Below are positions 9,823 to 18,262 of a stretch of DNA of 64,000 nucleotides, one piece after another. Within the stretch, counting starts at the first letter, position 1. The number at the start of each line of letters is the position of its first letter. The notes beneath the pieces are model-generated. The model was not told where the DNA came from. It saw only the letters and a list, made by a program, of their open reading frames with translations, and did no database searches. The stretch spans positions 124,001-188,000 of the forward strand of contig CANNZV010000511.1 in NCBI GenBank assembly GCA_947561585.1, in the 5' to 3' direction. The stretch is from Caprella mutica (lineage: Eukaryota; Arthropoda; Malacostraca; Amphipoda; Caprellidae). Both the position numbers and the translations under genes were made by a program.

Positions 9823-12378
9823 ATGGCAAAACAAGCAGAGAGACAACGGGCCATACCAATTGGAGAATTGAGAGCAACTGAGGAAAATTACCGGGACATA
9901 CTCTACAGCGAATTGCAAAGAAGTAATAGCGCTGACAGCACTAATTCTTCAGAGCTTTACTCAATAGCTCGCGATATAAAATGTGCAAAGTCTAACTTCC
10001 TCGAAGTCAGCAGGAACCTGAGTACTAAACTATCCAACAAGGGCTGCGTTGCTGAAGCCCGAGAAGTGAGAGACATGAGATATGACCTAATGAGAGAATG
10101 CAAAGAGGTTATAGGCGAAATTAACTCCATGCTCTCAATATTAGGGGAAGACGGGGTTACTAACTCAGAAGCCATGAGCGTCAAAAGCAGCTCTTCTATC
10201 TCTCTTAAGGATGAACCTTTCCAAGATGCAAAGTTACCTCCACACGACGTTCAGTCCTACATAGACAGTCAGCCTCTGGAGCAATCCCGTCAGCCTCTGG
10301 AGCAATCCCGTCAGCCTCTGGAGCAATCCCGTCAGCCTCTGGAGCAATCCCGTCAGCCTCTGGAGCAATCCCGTCAGCCTCTGGAGCAATCCCGTCAGCC
10401 TCTGGAGCAATCCCGTCAGCCTCTGGAGCAATCCCGTCAGCCTCTGGAGCAATCCCGTCAGCCTCTGGAGCAATCCCGTCAGCCTCTGGAGCAATCCCGT
10501 CAGCCTCTGGAGCAATCCCGTCAGCCTCTGGAGCAATCCCGTCAGCCTCTGGAGCAATCCCGTCAGCCTCTGGAGCAATCCCGTCAGCCTCTGGAGCAGC
10601 CTCGTCAGCCTCTGGAGCAGCCTTGTCAGCCTCTGGAGCAGCCTTGTCAGCCTCTGGAGCAGCCTTGTCAGCCTCTGGAGCAGCCTTGTCAGCCTCTGGA
10701 GCAGCCTTGTCAGCCTCTGGAGCAGCCTTGTCAGCCTCTGGAGCAGCCTTGTCAGCCTCTGGAGCAGCCTTGTCAGCCTCTGGAGCAGCCTTGTCAGCCT
10801 CTGGAGCAGCCTTGTCAGCCTCTGGAGCAGCCTTGTCAGCCTCTGGAGCAGCCTTGTCAGCCTCTGGAGCAGCCTTGTCAGCCTCTGGAGCAGCCTTGTC
10901 AGCCTCTGGAGCAGCCTCGTCAGCCTCTGGAGCAGCCTCGTCAGCCTCTGGAGCAGCCTCGTCAGCCTCTGGAGCAGCCTCGTCAGCCTCTGGAGCAGCC
11001 TCGTCAGCCTCTGGAGCAGCCTCGTCAGCCTCTGGAGCAGCCTCGTCAGCCTCTGGAGCAGCCTCGTCAGCCTCTGGAGCAGCCTCGTCAGCCTCTGGAG
11101 CAGCCTTGTCAGCCTCTGGAGCAGCCTCGTCAGCCTCTGGAGCAGCCTCGTCAGCCTCTGGAGCAGCCTCGTCAGCCTCTGGAGCAGCCTCGTCAGCCTC
11201 TGGAGCAGCCTCTGGAGCAGCCTCGTCAGCCTCTGGAGCAGCCTCGTCAGCCTCTGGAGCAGCCTCGTCAGCCTCTGGAGCAGCCTCGTCAGCCTCTGGA
11301 GCAGCCTCGTCAGCCTCTGGAGCAGCCTCTGGAGCAGCCTCGTCAGCCTCTGGAGCAGCCTCTGGAGCAGCCTCGTCAGCCTCTGGTGCAGCCTCGTCTG
11401 CCTCTGGAGCAGCCTCGTCTGCCTCTGGAGCAGCCTCGTCTGCCTCTGGAGCAGCCTCGTCTGCCTCTGGAGCAGCCTCGTCTGCCTCTGGAGCAGCCTC
11501 GTCTGCCTCTGGAGCAGCCTCGTCTGCCTCTGGAGCAGCCTCGTCTGCCTCTGGAGCAGCCTCGTCTGCCTCTGGAGCAGCCTCGTCTGCCTCTGGAGCA
11601 GCCTCGTCTGCCTCTGGAGCAGCCTCGTCTGCCTCTGGAGCAGCCTCGTCTGCCTCTGGAGCAGCCTCGTCAGCCTCTGGAGCAGCTAGAAGTTTCTTAC
11701 GCATCAATGAGACTCAGGGAAGATCTTCTATACAATCCCCGTAACCTCTACGGCGGTGAGCCACACACGTTTTGGACATGGAGAGACAGGCTACGAAGAG
11801 ACATGGCAAACTCTCAACTGTCTGTGACAGACTCCATCTACGTCATTCAGGTGCACACCGTAAATAGACCACGTAGTGTAGTAGACAATCTGCTTTCTTC
11901 CTCTCTCGGTATACCTGAGATTACCCTGGAGACAATATGGGAGACTTTGATATCCAGATTCGGTACTTCGTACAAACTAGCTGAAGACCTGCTAGCTAAA
12001 GTCTCTGCCTTCCCCGTGATACAGTCGACAGAACAGGTGCATCTACTAGAAGACTTACTTGACCTGTGTCGGATAATAAACTCCAATATCCCTAATTCTA
12101 CAGAGCTAAAACAGATGAACCTATCCTGTGGGATGAAGAAACCCTGGGAAAAACTTCCTGACAATCTGCAACAGAGATGGCGCAAGACGTGGTACGACTT
12201 CGAACATTCCACAGGGTACGAACCCCAATTCAGCAACTTCGTGGAGTTTCTTCGCAGGACGGTCGACGAATTCAGCATCCCTTTGTTCGGATTCCCTCCG
12301 CTTAGGGGAGGAAATGTCAAGGTTTTGAAGACTGAGATGAGGGAGGAATCAATTCAGATACACATTCAACGCTCTTGA
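9823..12378 (+). CDS. Element A gag-like protein with giant heptapeptide repeat
   Basis: 851 codons from the ATG at 9823 to the stop before 12379. Residues 1-145 are charged and probably helical (coiled-coil-like). Residues 149-620 or so are an array of R-Q-P-L-E-Q-S/P heptads encoded by a 21-bp minisatellite. The C-terminal 230 residues resemble the DUF1759 gag region of BEL/Pao elements: a Y-G-G-E-P-H-T-F-W-x-W-R-D-R start, a helical middle, and an L-I-S-R-F-G-x-x-x-x-L-A-E-D-L-L motif. The expected zinc knuckle after this region is missing. Gag would build the particle that packages the RNA. DUF1759 membership is by recall of the pattern, not by search. Confidence 0.75.
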   Translation: MAKQAERQRAIPIGELRATEENYRDILYSELQRSNSADSTNSSELYSIARDIKCAKSNFLEVSRNLSTKLSNKGCVAEAREVRDMRYDLMRECKEVIGEINSMLSILGEDGVTNSEAMSVKSSSSISLKDEPFQDAKLPPHDVQSYIDSQPLEQSRQPLEQSRQPLEQSRQPLEQSRQPLEQSRQPLEQSRQPLEQSRQPLEQSRQPLEQSRQPLEQSRQPLEQSRQPLEQSRQPLEQSRQPLEQSRQPLEQSRQPLEQPRQPLEQPCQPLEQPCQPLEQPCQPLEQPCQPLEQPCQPLEQPCQPLEQPCQPLEQPCQPLEQPCQPLEQPCQPLEQPCQPLEQPCQPLEQPCQPLEQPCQPLEQPRQPLEQPRQPLEQPRQPLEQPRQPLEQPRQPLEQPRQPLEQPRQPLEQPRQPLEQPRQPLEQPCQPLEQPRQPLEQPRQPLEQPRQPLEQPRQPLEQPLEQPRQPLEQPRQPLEQPRQPLEQPRQPLEQPRQPLEQPLEQPRQPLEQPLEQPRQPLVQPRLPLEQPRLPLEQPRLPLEQPRLPLEQPRLPLEQPRLPLEQPRLPLEQPRLPLEQPRLPLEQPRLPLEQPRLPLEQPRLPLEQPRLPLEQPRQPLEQLEVSYASMRLREDLLYNPRNLYGGEPHTFWTWRDRLRRDMANSQLSVTDSIYVIQVHTVNRPRSVVDNLLSSSLGIPEITLETIWETLISRFGTSYKLAEDLLAKVSAFPVIQSTEQVHLLEDLLDLCRIINSNIPNSTELKQMNLSCGMKKPWEKLPDNLQQRWRKTWYDFEHSTGYEPQFSNFVEFLRRTVDEFSIPLFGFPPLRGGNVKVLKTEMREESIQIHIQRS
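10266..11688 (+). repeat. 21-bp coding minisatellite in element A gag (about 67 copies)
   Basis: Units of CAGCCTCTGGAGCA followed by ATCCCGT, GCCTTGT or GCCTCGT; near the end the unit starts CTGCCTCTG. The variants come in blocks (about 16 ATCCCGT, then about 14 GCCTTGT, then GCCTCGT, then CTG-type), with four shortened units around 11205-11370. Blocks of identical variants point to recent local amplification and homogenisation. Because 21 is a multiple of three and no unit holds a stop in several frames, long false reading frames also run through it on both strands. Confidence 0.97.
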
Positions 12379-12798
12379 CCCATGAAGAGCTCTCTCATCC
12401 CCGCCTATGGAAGAGCTCTCAAATGACGGCATAGTTTGCTACGACAGGTGCAGAAGGCACGTGTTTATTACTTTCCAAACTAATTCGGGACAAGATGAAA
12501 AGGAAATCATGTTAACACTCTTAGTGTGTTGCAAGTGGCAATATGTTCCTCTTAAAATATATAAACAAACTACTTGTGTCTACCTTCAATTACAGCAGAC
12601 TCTAAGAAGGTAGAGTAGAGATGAATTAATTAGTGAAGTTGGTTGCTCTTAAAATAATGTACAGTGTTAATAATTATAAACCTGTGTAGGTAGAAATATC
12701 TGTTTTTCATGATACTGTTCTCTCAATTCCTGGCAGAACTCAAAGTTATTGAGGTTGTCTTGTCTGTGACTTTAACTGGGTTACAAGTCAGGGGGGAG
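12379..12798 (+). other. Element A 3' untranslated region and polypurine tract
   Basis: 420 bp with no frame longer than 70 codons between gag and the 3' LTR. It ends in the purine tract AGGGGGGAG (12790-12798), the expected primer for plus-strand synthesis. The pol genes that an autonomous element would have here are absent. Confidence 0.8.
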
Positions 12799-13735
12799 TG
12801 TGACGGCAGTCCAGTTTTTCTCATAATACATAAATATTATTTCATTAATTCATATATTTAACTGAACTGCACATCTGACAACGCAATATTTAACTGCAAA
12901 CCTCACTTCAAATACTCTCCAATCCTAACAGCGTCAGTTTAATTCCAGCTAGCATCACATACAGTTCTTAGGCAATAGTGACGGCTTACTCTACAAATCC
13001 CATATTTTCCTTGCTAATCTAATTGTGTATATAGTAACTTGGATGCCCCATATCGAGTGAGTGAAGTTTCTGATCAATATTATTTAATCTGTGTTGCGTA
13101 TTGTTTGTTAGTTTAGTATTTATAGTTTAGTGTTAGGTATCAATATCTTGTACCTGATCGGTATTTCGGGAAAGACCCCTGTGACTGATATAACGCTATC
13201 TATATCTGTTTCTAATTGCTAATCCTTTTACTATGAAATGATACTCTCCCTATTAGTCTTGTCCTATTATATTAATTACCTTGGTATTCCTTTACAAATG
13301 TTTAAAGCTATGTAGTCGTATCTTTCTAACGCTAAATTTCTTCTGCCTGATCTAGGTTTTATAGCAACACAAGTTGAAACTTTATATACTCTCATATTAG
13401 TAGCTAGGTGTACCATTTTAGTCCTTGTATATTGTACCATTGGAGGTTTAGTTAGGCCGGAACTAATTTCATGTGATTTGCAGTATCCATGTTGATTATC
13501 TTTCTAACTGGAAATCTGTTGCTACTTTCCTGTCTTACTTCTTCAATTAAGTCCCTTGTACTTTATATACGTACTGAGGTACTCACCATTTTTTTCATTG
13601 TAATTTTGTAACTATATTTTTTGATTTAAGCTAATTTAGGTATATTTGTGTCTTTGCAGCCACGTCTATCAGTGAGGAATAAAACTTTCAACAGTTTCAC
13701 ATGGTTCTATTCAGTCCTAAAATAGTTCCGTGTCA
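12799..13735 (+). repeat. Element A 3' LTR
   Basis: 937 bp, nearly identical to 8798-9738. Visible differences include loss of one T near 13090, a 4-bp loss near 13626, and single changes such as GATATGACG to GATATAACG. It ends CCGTGTCA, followed by the CAAAT duplication. Confidence 0.93.
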
Positions 13736-13883
13736 CAAATATTTATTCATTTTAATATGATTGCGAAGAACAACGTAACTGAATTAACAATTCATTTAAG
13801 ATTCGAGTTGCATAGAGTTTAACTACCGGGAAAATAATAATTGACGCTAATTTCACCAATTTCACCTGCATGAAAGTAGATTC

Positions 13884-14047
13884 TGTAATGTTATGTAAAA
13901 TTAATTTAATCTGTTAAAATAAGTCTGTATTCAATGCATGTAAATTGGATACCAACATTGTATAAGTATCGTCAAGATGCTATTATTTTTTAGAATTTAT
14001 TCCCCAGAAATACTCCTTTGTTTTATTAACTAAATAAGAACATCACA
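13884..14047 (+). repeat. Element B 5' LTR
   Basis: 164 bp, TGTAATGTTATG...ACATCACA, followed at 14048 by TGGCGCTGTAGAC, which has the TGG start of a primer-binding site. Confidence 0.85.
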
Positions 14048-14107
14048 TGGCGCTGTAGACATTTGAACCTGCAACTACTTCGACTGGGAAATACGAAAAC
14101 GCACAAC

Positions 14108-14895
14108 ATGGCAGGAACGAGCAAACAGAAAAAGAAAGCTAAGGAATCAGCATTACCTCCGAGTTGGTTTCAGTATACTTAGAAAGGCAAGAGGCCGAAA
14201 ATGAAAGAAGGAGAGAAGAAGAAAGTGAAAGAAGAGATCTAGAACACAGACGTTTAGAGCTTCAAGAAAAACAGATACGAATACTACATGAGTCTCTATC
14301 TACGCGAAGTGGTGCAGTCAACACTCCTCCAGTAACAACTGAAGGACATCACCACAGAATTGAACGCTACCTAGCAGCTACTAAACTGTCTCAACTGGAG
14401 GCTGGATGATTGACAGGATGATTTTCGACGAACGAAAGCAATAAGATGGCGAATCCTTCGACCAATTCTTCGTTGCAGTCAAGAAGCTGTCAGCAGAAGC
14501 AGACATGTACATATGCTCATTGCGAGGAGCAACGCTTCGTCACAAAATTAATGTCTGGCATAAAGGACAGGTAACTACGCCTGAAACTTCTGGGTATAAC
14601 CACATTTCCTACCTTGCAAACTGTCATTAACTATTGCAAAAGTCACGAATCGTCAATTAGAGATTCAGAAAATCTTTCAGGCACTAAGAAAGTAGCCAAA
14701 GTCGCTGAAGATAGGAAACGAGATTTCGGAAGAGACACACTGAAACAAAGTGAAAAGCAATGCAATAAATGTAAAAAGTAGCATCAGTACGGAAAATGTC
14801 CAACAATGAAATTCCGATGCAAAAATTGCAACAGGACTGGACATTGGATAAAGGATTGCAAAGCACCGAAGAAAGAGTTTGACGGGAAAGATTAT
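14108..14895 (+). pseudogene. Element B gag relic with zinc knuckle
   Basis: A frame from the ATG at 14108 is lost at a TAG after 24 codons and continues in another frame (14164-14409), which is rich in E and R and clearly coiled-coil (E-R-R-R-E-E-E-S-E-R). A C-x-N-C-x-R-T-G-H-W-I-K-D-C zinc knuckle lies near 14815-14865, where gag proteins bind RNA. Several stops and frameshifts interrupt it, so no intact protein can be made. Confidence 0.75.
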
Positions 14896-14929
14896 CTCAC
14901 TCAGAACTGCTAAGCACCACCTTGAGAAG

Positions 14930-15234
14930 TAAAGATAAGAAATCTTCACCATTGATGAAATAGAAATTGCAGTTGGAAACAACAAATCGAATTTTTCTGC
15001 TATACCTGATACAGGAGCAGAAATTACTGTCGCAGGAAGAAGCCTTCTAAAGAGACTGAATGTCAATCACAGACATTTGAAAAAGTCTAACGTGAGATTC
15101 ACTGCAGCAAACGGAAGCAATATTCGTACGTATGCATGTTTATCAGCTGTGATTAAGTTGAAGAACATTGCAATAGAAGAGGAAATAATAATATGTGACA
15201 ATCAGCACGATTTGCTGTTATCTTATGATGCTTG
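14930..15234 (+). pseudogene. Element B aspartic protease relic
   Basis: The retroviral-type protease active-site motif D-T-G-A-E-I-T-V is readable near 15006-15030, with a following L-L-K-R-L-N and later N-I-R-T-Y-A as in gypsy proteases. The frame ends in a TGA near 15234 before the RT. Confidence 0.75.
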
Positions 15235-15274
15235 AAAGATACTAAAGATATCGCATGCAGATTTCCCTAGTCAA

Positions 15275-16159
15275 GTGAATGCTTGCAAATCGTGGCCTAC
15301 AGGATTGGAACTAAGCAAGATAAGGGATCAATTGTTGGAAGAATACTCAGACGTGTTTCAACAAGACAAGCTTAGCCCCATGATAGGTTCACCAATGCAA
15401 ATTCACTTGCCTGAAAACTATTTACCGTACTCGATTAGTACGACTCGTCCAACAATACCGTTCTCTCAACGGCAAGAAGTAAAAGAAAAGTTGGACGAAA
15501 TGCTGAACCAGAATATAAATGCTCCATTATGTGACGAAGCAAATGAATCATGTCATCCTATAGTTGTGGTAAATAAGCCAAAGGGTGGGATACGGAAATG
15601 TGTTGATATCACTCAATTGAACGAACATATCCAGAGACCAATATACCCAACGAAGACACCTAGTGAAGCTGTCACCAATATCGCCAGTAAGGCGAAATAT
15701 CTTACCACGCTGGACGCTAAAAGTGGATATTGGCAAATCGAGCTCGAAGAAGAAGCTCAGAAACTGACAACATTTTTAACTCCATGGGGACGGTTCAAAT
15801 TCTTGCGAGCCCCGATGGGACTGAGCTTCACCGGTGACGAATACAGTCGGCGAGGAGACGCTGCTAATGTAGATCTGAAAAATGTTGAAAAGGTTATAGA
15901 TGACGCAATCATATACAGATCAACATTTGAAGAACATATTGAACTGGTGAAGAAAGTCTTGGATTGCTGCAGAAAGAGTAAGATTACTCTAAATCCAGAC
16001 ATATTTGTATTTGCACAAGAAGAAGTGAATTACGCTTTGCATGTAATATCACGCAAAGGAATCGCAGCAGATCCTGGAAAGATTGAGGCTATCATGAAGT
16101 TTCCTCAACCAAAATCAGTTACCAACTTGAAGTCATTTCTTGGTTTGGAAACCAGTTAG
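15275..16159 (+). pseudogene. Element B reverse transcriptase relic
   Basis: 294 codons matching the Ty3/Gypsy RT fingers and palm. They include P-I-V-V-V-N-K-P-K-G-G-I-R-K-C-V-D, L-T-T-L-D-A-K-S-G-Y-W-Q (first catalytic Asp region) and F-K-F-L-R-A-P-M-G-L. The active-site box reads V-I-D-D-A-I-I-Y where Y-V-D-D is usual. It stops at 16159, inside the connection to RNase H (K-S-F-L-G-L-E-T-S, where L-G-x-x-N-Y-Y is expected). It is part of a broken pol and cannot act alone. Confidence 0.85.
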
Positions 16160-17017
16160 GAGAGTTCAGCACAGAAGTGAGCTGAGCTGCTGGACCTCTC
16201 AGGGAGTTGTTGAAGAAGACTATAACTTTCTTCTGGCTACCAGTACATAATGAAGCAATTCAGAAGACTAAGGTAGCATTATGTAATCCACCTGCACTAG
16301 CCCAGTTTTAACCTTCAGCTGCTACGATTATTCAAACGGACGCTTCGAAGCTTAATGGATCTGAATACGTCTTATAGCAGCAACATGGAAAAGAATGGAA
16401 GATGATACGTTGCGGCTCAAGATTTCGAACTGATACAGAGACAAGGTATTCAATGGTAGAATAGGAGCTTCAATCCGCAACATGGGCTGTAAACAAATAT
16501 AGGATTTATTTGCTAGGAATGGTTTAAAATTTTAGTTTAAATGTATTACACACTCTTTATATGTTTAATGTTAACTTCCTGTTAGACTGGCTCAGCTATA
16601 TTAAATTACCTATTGTTTAAATAACAATGTATTACTTTTATGAGAAACGGACTTAAGGTCTAAAGTACATTACAGTTCCGGCGCGTGTTAAATAACACCG
16701 CATGCAAATTCTTAAGTCAGTCTGTCTTACATTACTCAGAGAGAGATGTGATTCCCTCATCTCTCTAATAGACTTCTAACTGTATAACATATAACTCTTT
16801 AAATAAACTCTATGTCTTAACGTTGTTAACCCACTGTAATTTAACCTAACTCTAACACATTTCACTCTGCTAGTTGATCACAAGCCTTTGGTATCAATCC
16901 TTAACTTGAAAAGACTCCATGAAATAGAAAACAAAAGACTACAGAGGTTAAAAGAGAAACTGAGCAACTACATCTTCACAACCGAATGGATAAAAGGAAC
17001 TCTACACAAGATACCAT
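16160..17017 (+). pseudogene. Element B RNase H relic, split by an insertion
   Basis: The frame continues with stops: I-I-Q-T-D-A-S-K-L-N-G (RNase H first Asp) near 16327-16360 and A-T-W-A-V-N-K-Y-R-I-Y-L-L-G-M near 16478-16519. The expected next stretch, H-F-T-L-L-V-D-H-K-P-L-V-S, resumes only at about 16857. The break is an inserted block. Confidence 0.8.
16519..16854 (+). mobile_element. Unidentified insertion inside element B RNase H (possible solo LTR)
   Basis: About 336 bp separate two RNase H halves that would otherwise be contiguous in frame. The block is A+T-rich, non-coding, and holds an AATAAA-like signal (near 16800) and a short palindrome around GAGAGATGTGATTCCCTCATCTCTC. No clear target duplication was found, so calling it a solo LTR is a guess. 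Confidence 0.5.
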
Positions 17018-18253
17018 ATGGCATATACTCTGTTTCGAAATCCAATCGTTGACTCAAACGAAAATGAAGAAAGTCTTTCCATTATTAGATGCCTTCAGAT
17101 CCAGTTTTTTCAAAGAGAATATCTGGATGATCCACATCTAGATGAGCTAAAAGAAGCAGCTGATAAGGATACAAATTATCAGGAATTTAAAAAGCTCATC
17201 GTTACTGGTTTCAACAATATTATTGATAAAAAGCAATTGACTCCTGATCTTCGTGCTTACTGGAACATAAGGCATGAGCTGTCAGTGGAAAGAGGATTGA
17301 TATTGTATAGTCATCGCCTTGTTATACCTTCAGAATGCAGAAAAAGTGTTCTGATGAAACTTCAAAGAACGTACAAAGAGGAGAGCTAGACAAACTCTAT
17401 ATTGGCCTTATCTGAACAGTGACTGAACGAACATGATATCTTCACCTTGCCCCGAAGACAGAGCGACTCAGACAAAGGAGCCAATGATAATAGAATCAGT
17501 TCCGTCGCGAATCGTTGAAGATGTCTCTGCAGATTTTTTCTCATACAGTGACAAAGATTACCTGGTTTATACAGATGGACTTTCAGGATGGCCAACTGTA
17601 TTTAAATTCAACAAAGGACAAACAACGTTCAGGTCCCTGATATCAGCAGTCAGAAAGTGCTTTGTTGCTTAGGAGTACCCGTACGATTCAGATGCGACTT
17701 CGGACCTCAATTTTCATCAAGAGATTTCAAGCTATTTCTTAAAACGGTGGGGAGTAAACTTCGTGCAGTCAAGTCCATATTTCTCCCAGTCCAATGGTCT
17801 GCTGAGGCTTCAGTTAAGGCAATGAAAACTCTTATTAAGAAAACAAATGATGCAGGAAATCTAGACTCTGTAGAATATTTACAAGGACTAATGGAATGGA
17901 GAAACACCCCAAATGAAACAGGATGTTCTCCAGCAGAAGTGGTATTCGGGCATTCTCTCAGATCACCGGTCATAGCACATCAGAAATCTTTCCAAACCAA
18001 GTGGAAGGAAGAGAAGAGAAGATATGATTTGGATATGACTAAACAGAAAATGAAGAAATATTTCGATAGGAGTTCTGTTAGTCAGAAAAGCTTAACAGTT
18101 GGAACAGAAGTTTTCATTCAAAATCCAAGATCATTGAAATGGGATTCGACTGGAACAGTTATTGGAATAGGACAACATAGGAAGTATTTAATCAAGTTAC
18201 CAGAAAGATCTACTTATTGGATGAATAGGATACATTTACATCCTGTTGATTAA
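17018..18253 (+). pseudogene. Element B integrase relic
   Basis: Three frames make up the integrase: an N-terminal part ending in R-L-V-I-P-S-E-C-R-K-S-V-L (17018-17389), a catalytic-core start with V-Y-T-D-G-L-S-G-W-P (17433-17672), and a rest (17657-18253) with R-C-D-F-G-P-Q-F-S-S (second Asp) and F-L-P-V-Q-W-S-A-E-A-S-V (the region of the catalytic Glu, where S-N-G-x-A-E is usual). The C-terminus G-T-E-V-F-I-Q-N is a typical gypsy DNA-binding tail. Stops and frameshifts separate the parts. Confidence 0.8.
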
Positions 18254-18262
18254 CTTACTTAA

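Larger units (their letters stand above)
8798..13735 (+). mobile_element. Element A: gag-only (non-autonomous) LTR retrotransposon, BEL/Pao-like
   Basis: Two long terminal repeats of about 940 bp (TGTGACGG...CCGTGWCA) flank a 3.06-kb interior. An exact 5-bp duplication CAAAT lies at 8793-8797 and 13736-13740. The LTRs differ by only a handful of substitutions and two small indels, so insertion is recent. The interior has one long gag-like frame (9823-12378), an untranslated stretch and a purine tract AGGGGGGAG directly before the 3' LTR. No protease, reverse transcriptase or integrase is present, so it must be mobilised in trans if it moves. Confidence 0.92.

Noticed and set aside
10205..11707. 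500-codon minus-strand frame (E-A-D-E-A-A-P repeats) and a 373-codon plus-strand frame (S-A-S-G-A-A)
   Set aside because: Both are by-products of the 21-bp minisatellite, which has no stops in several frames. They lack non-repeat domains; the gag frame has unique sequence on both sides.
16519..16854. Reading the interruption in element B RNase H as an intron
   Set aside because: It starts near GT and an AG exists at its end, but using it would delete the conserved F-T-L-L residues. An insertion explains the data better.
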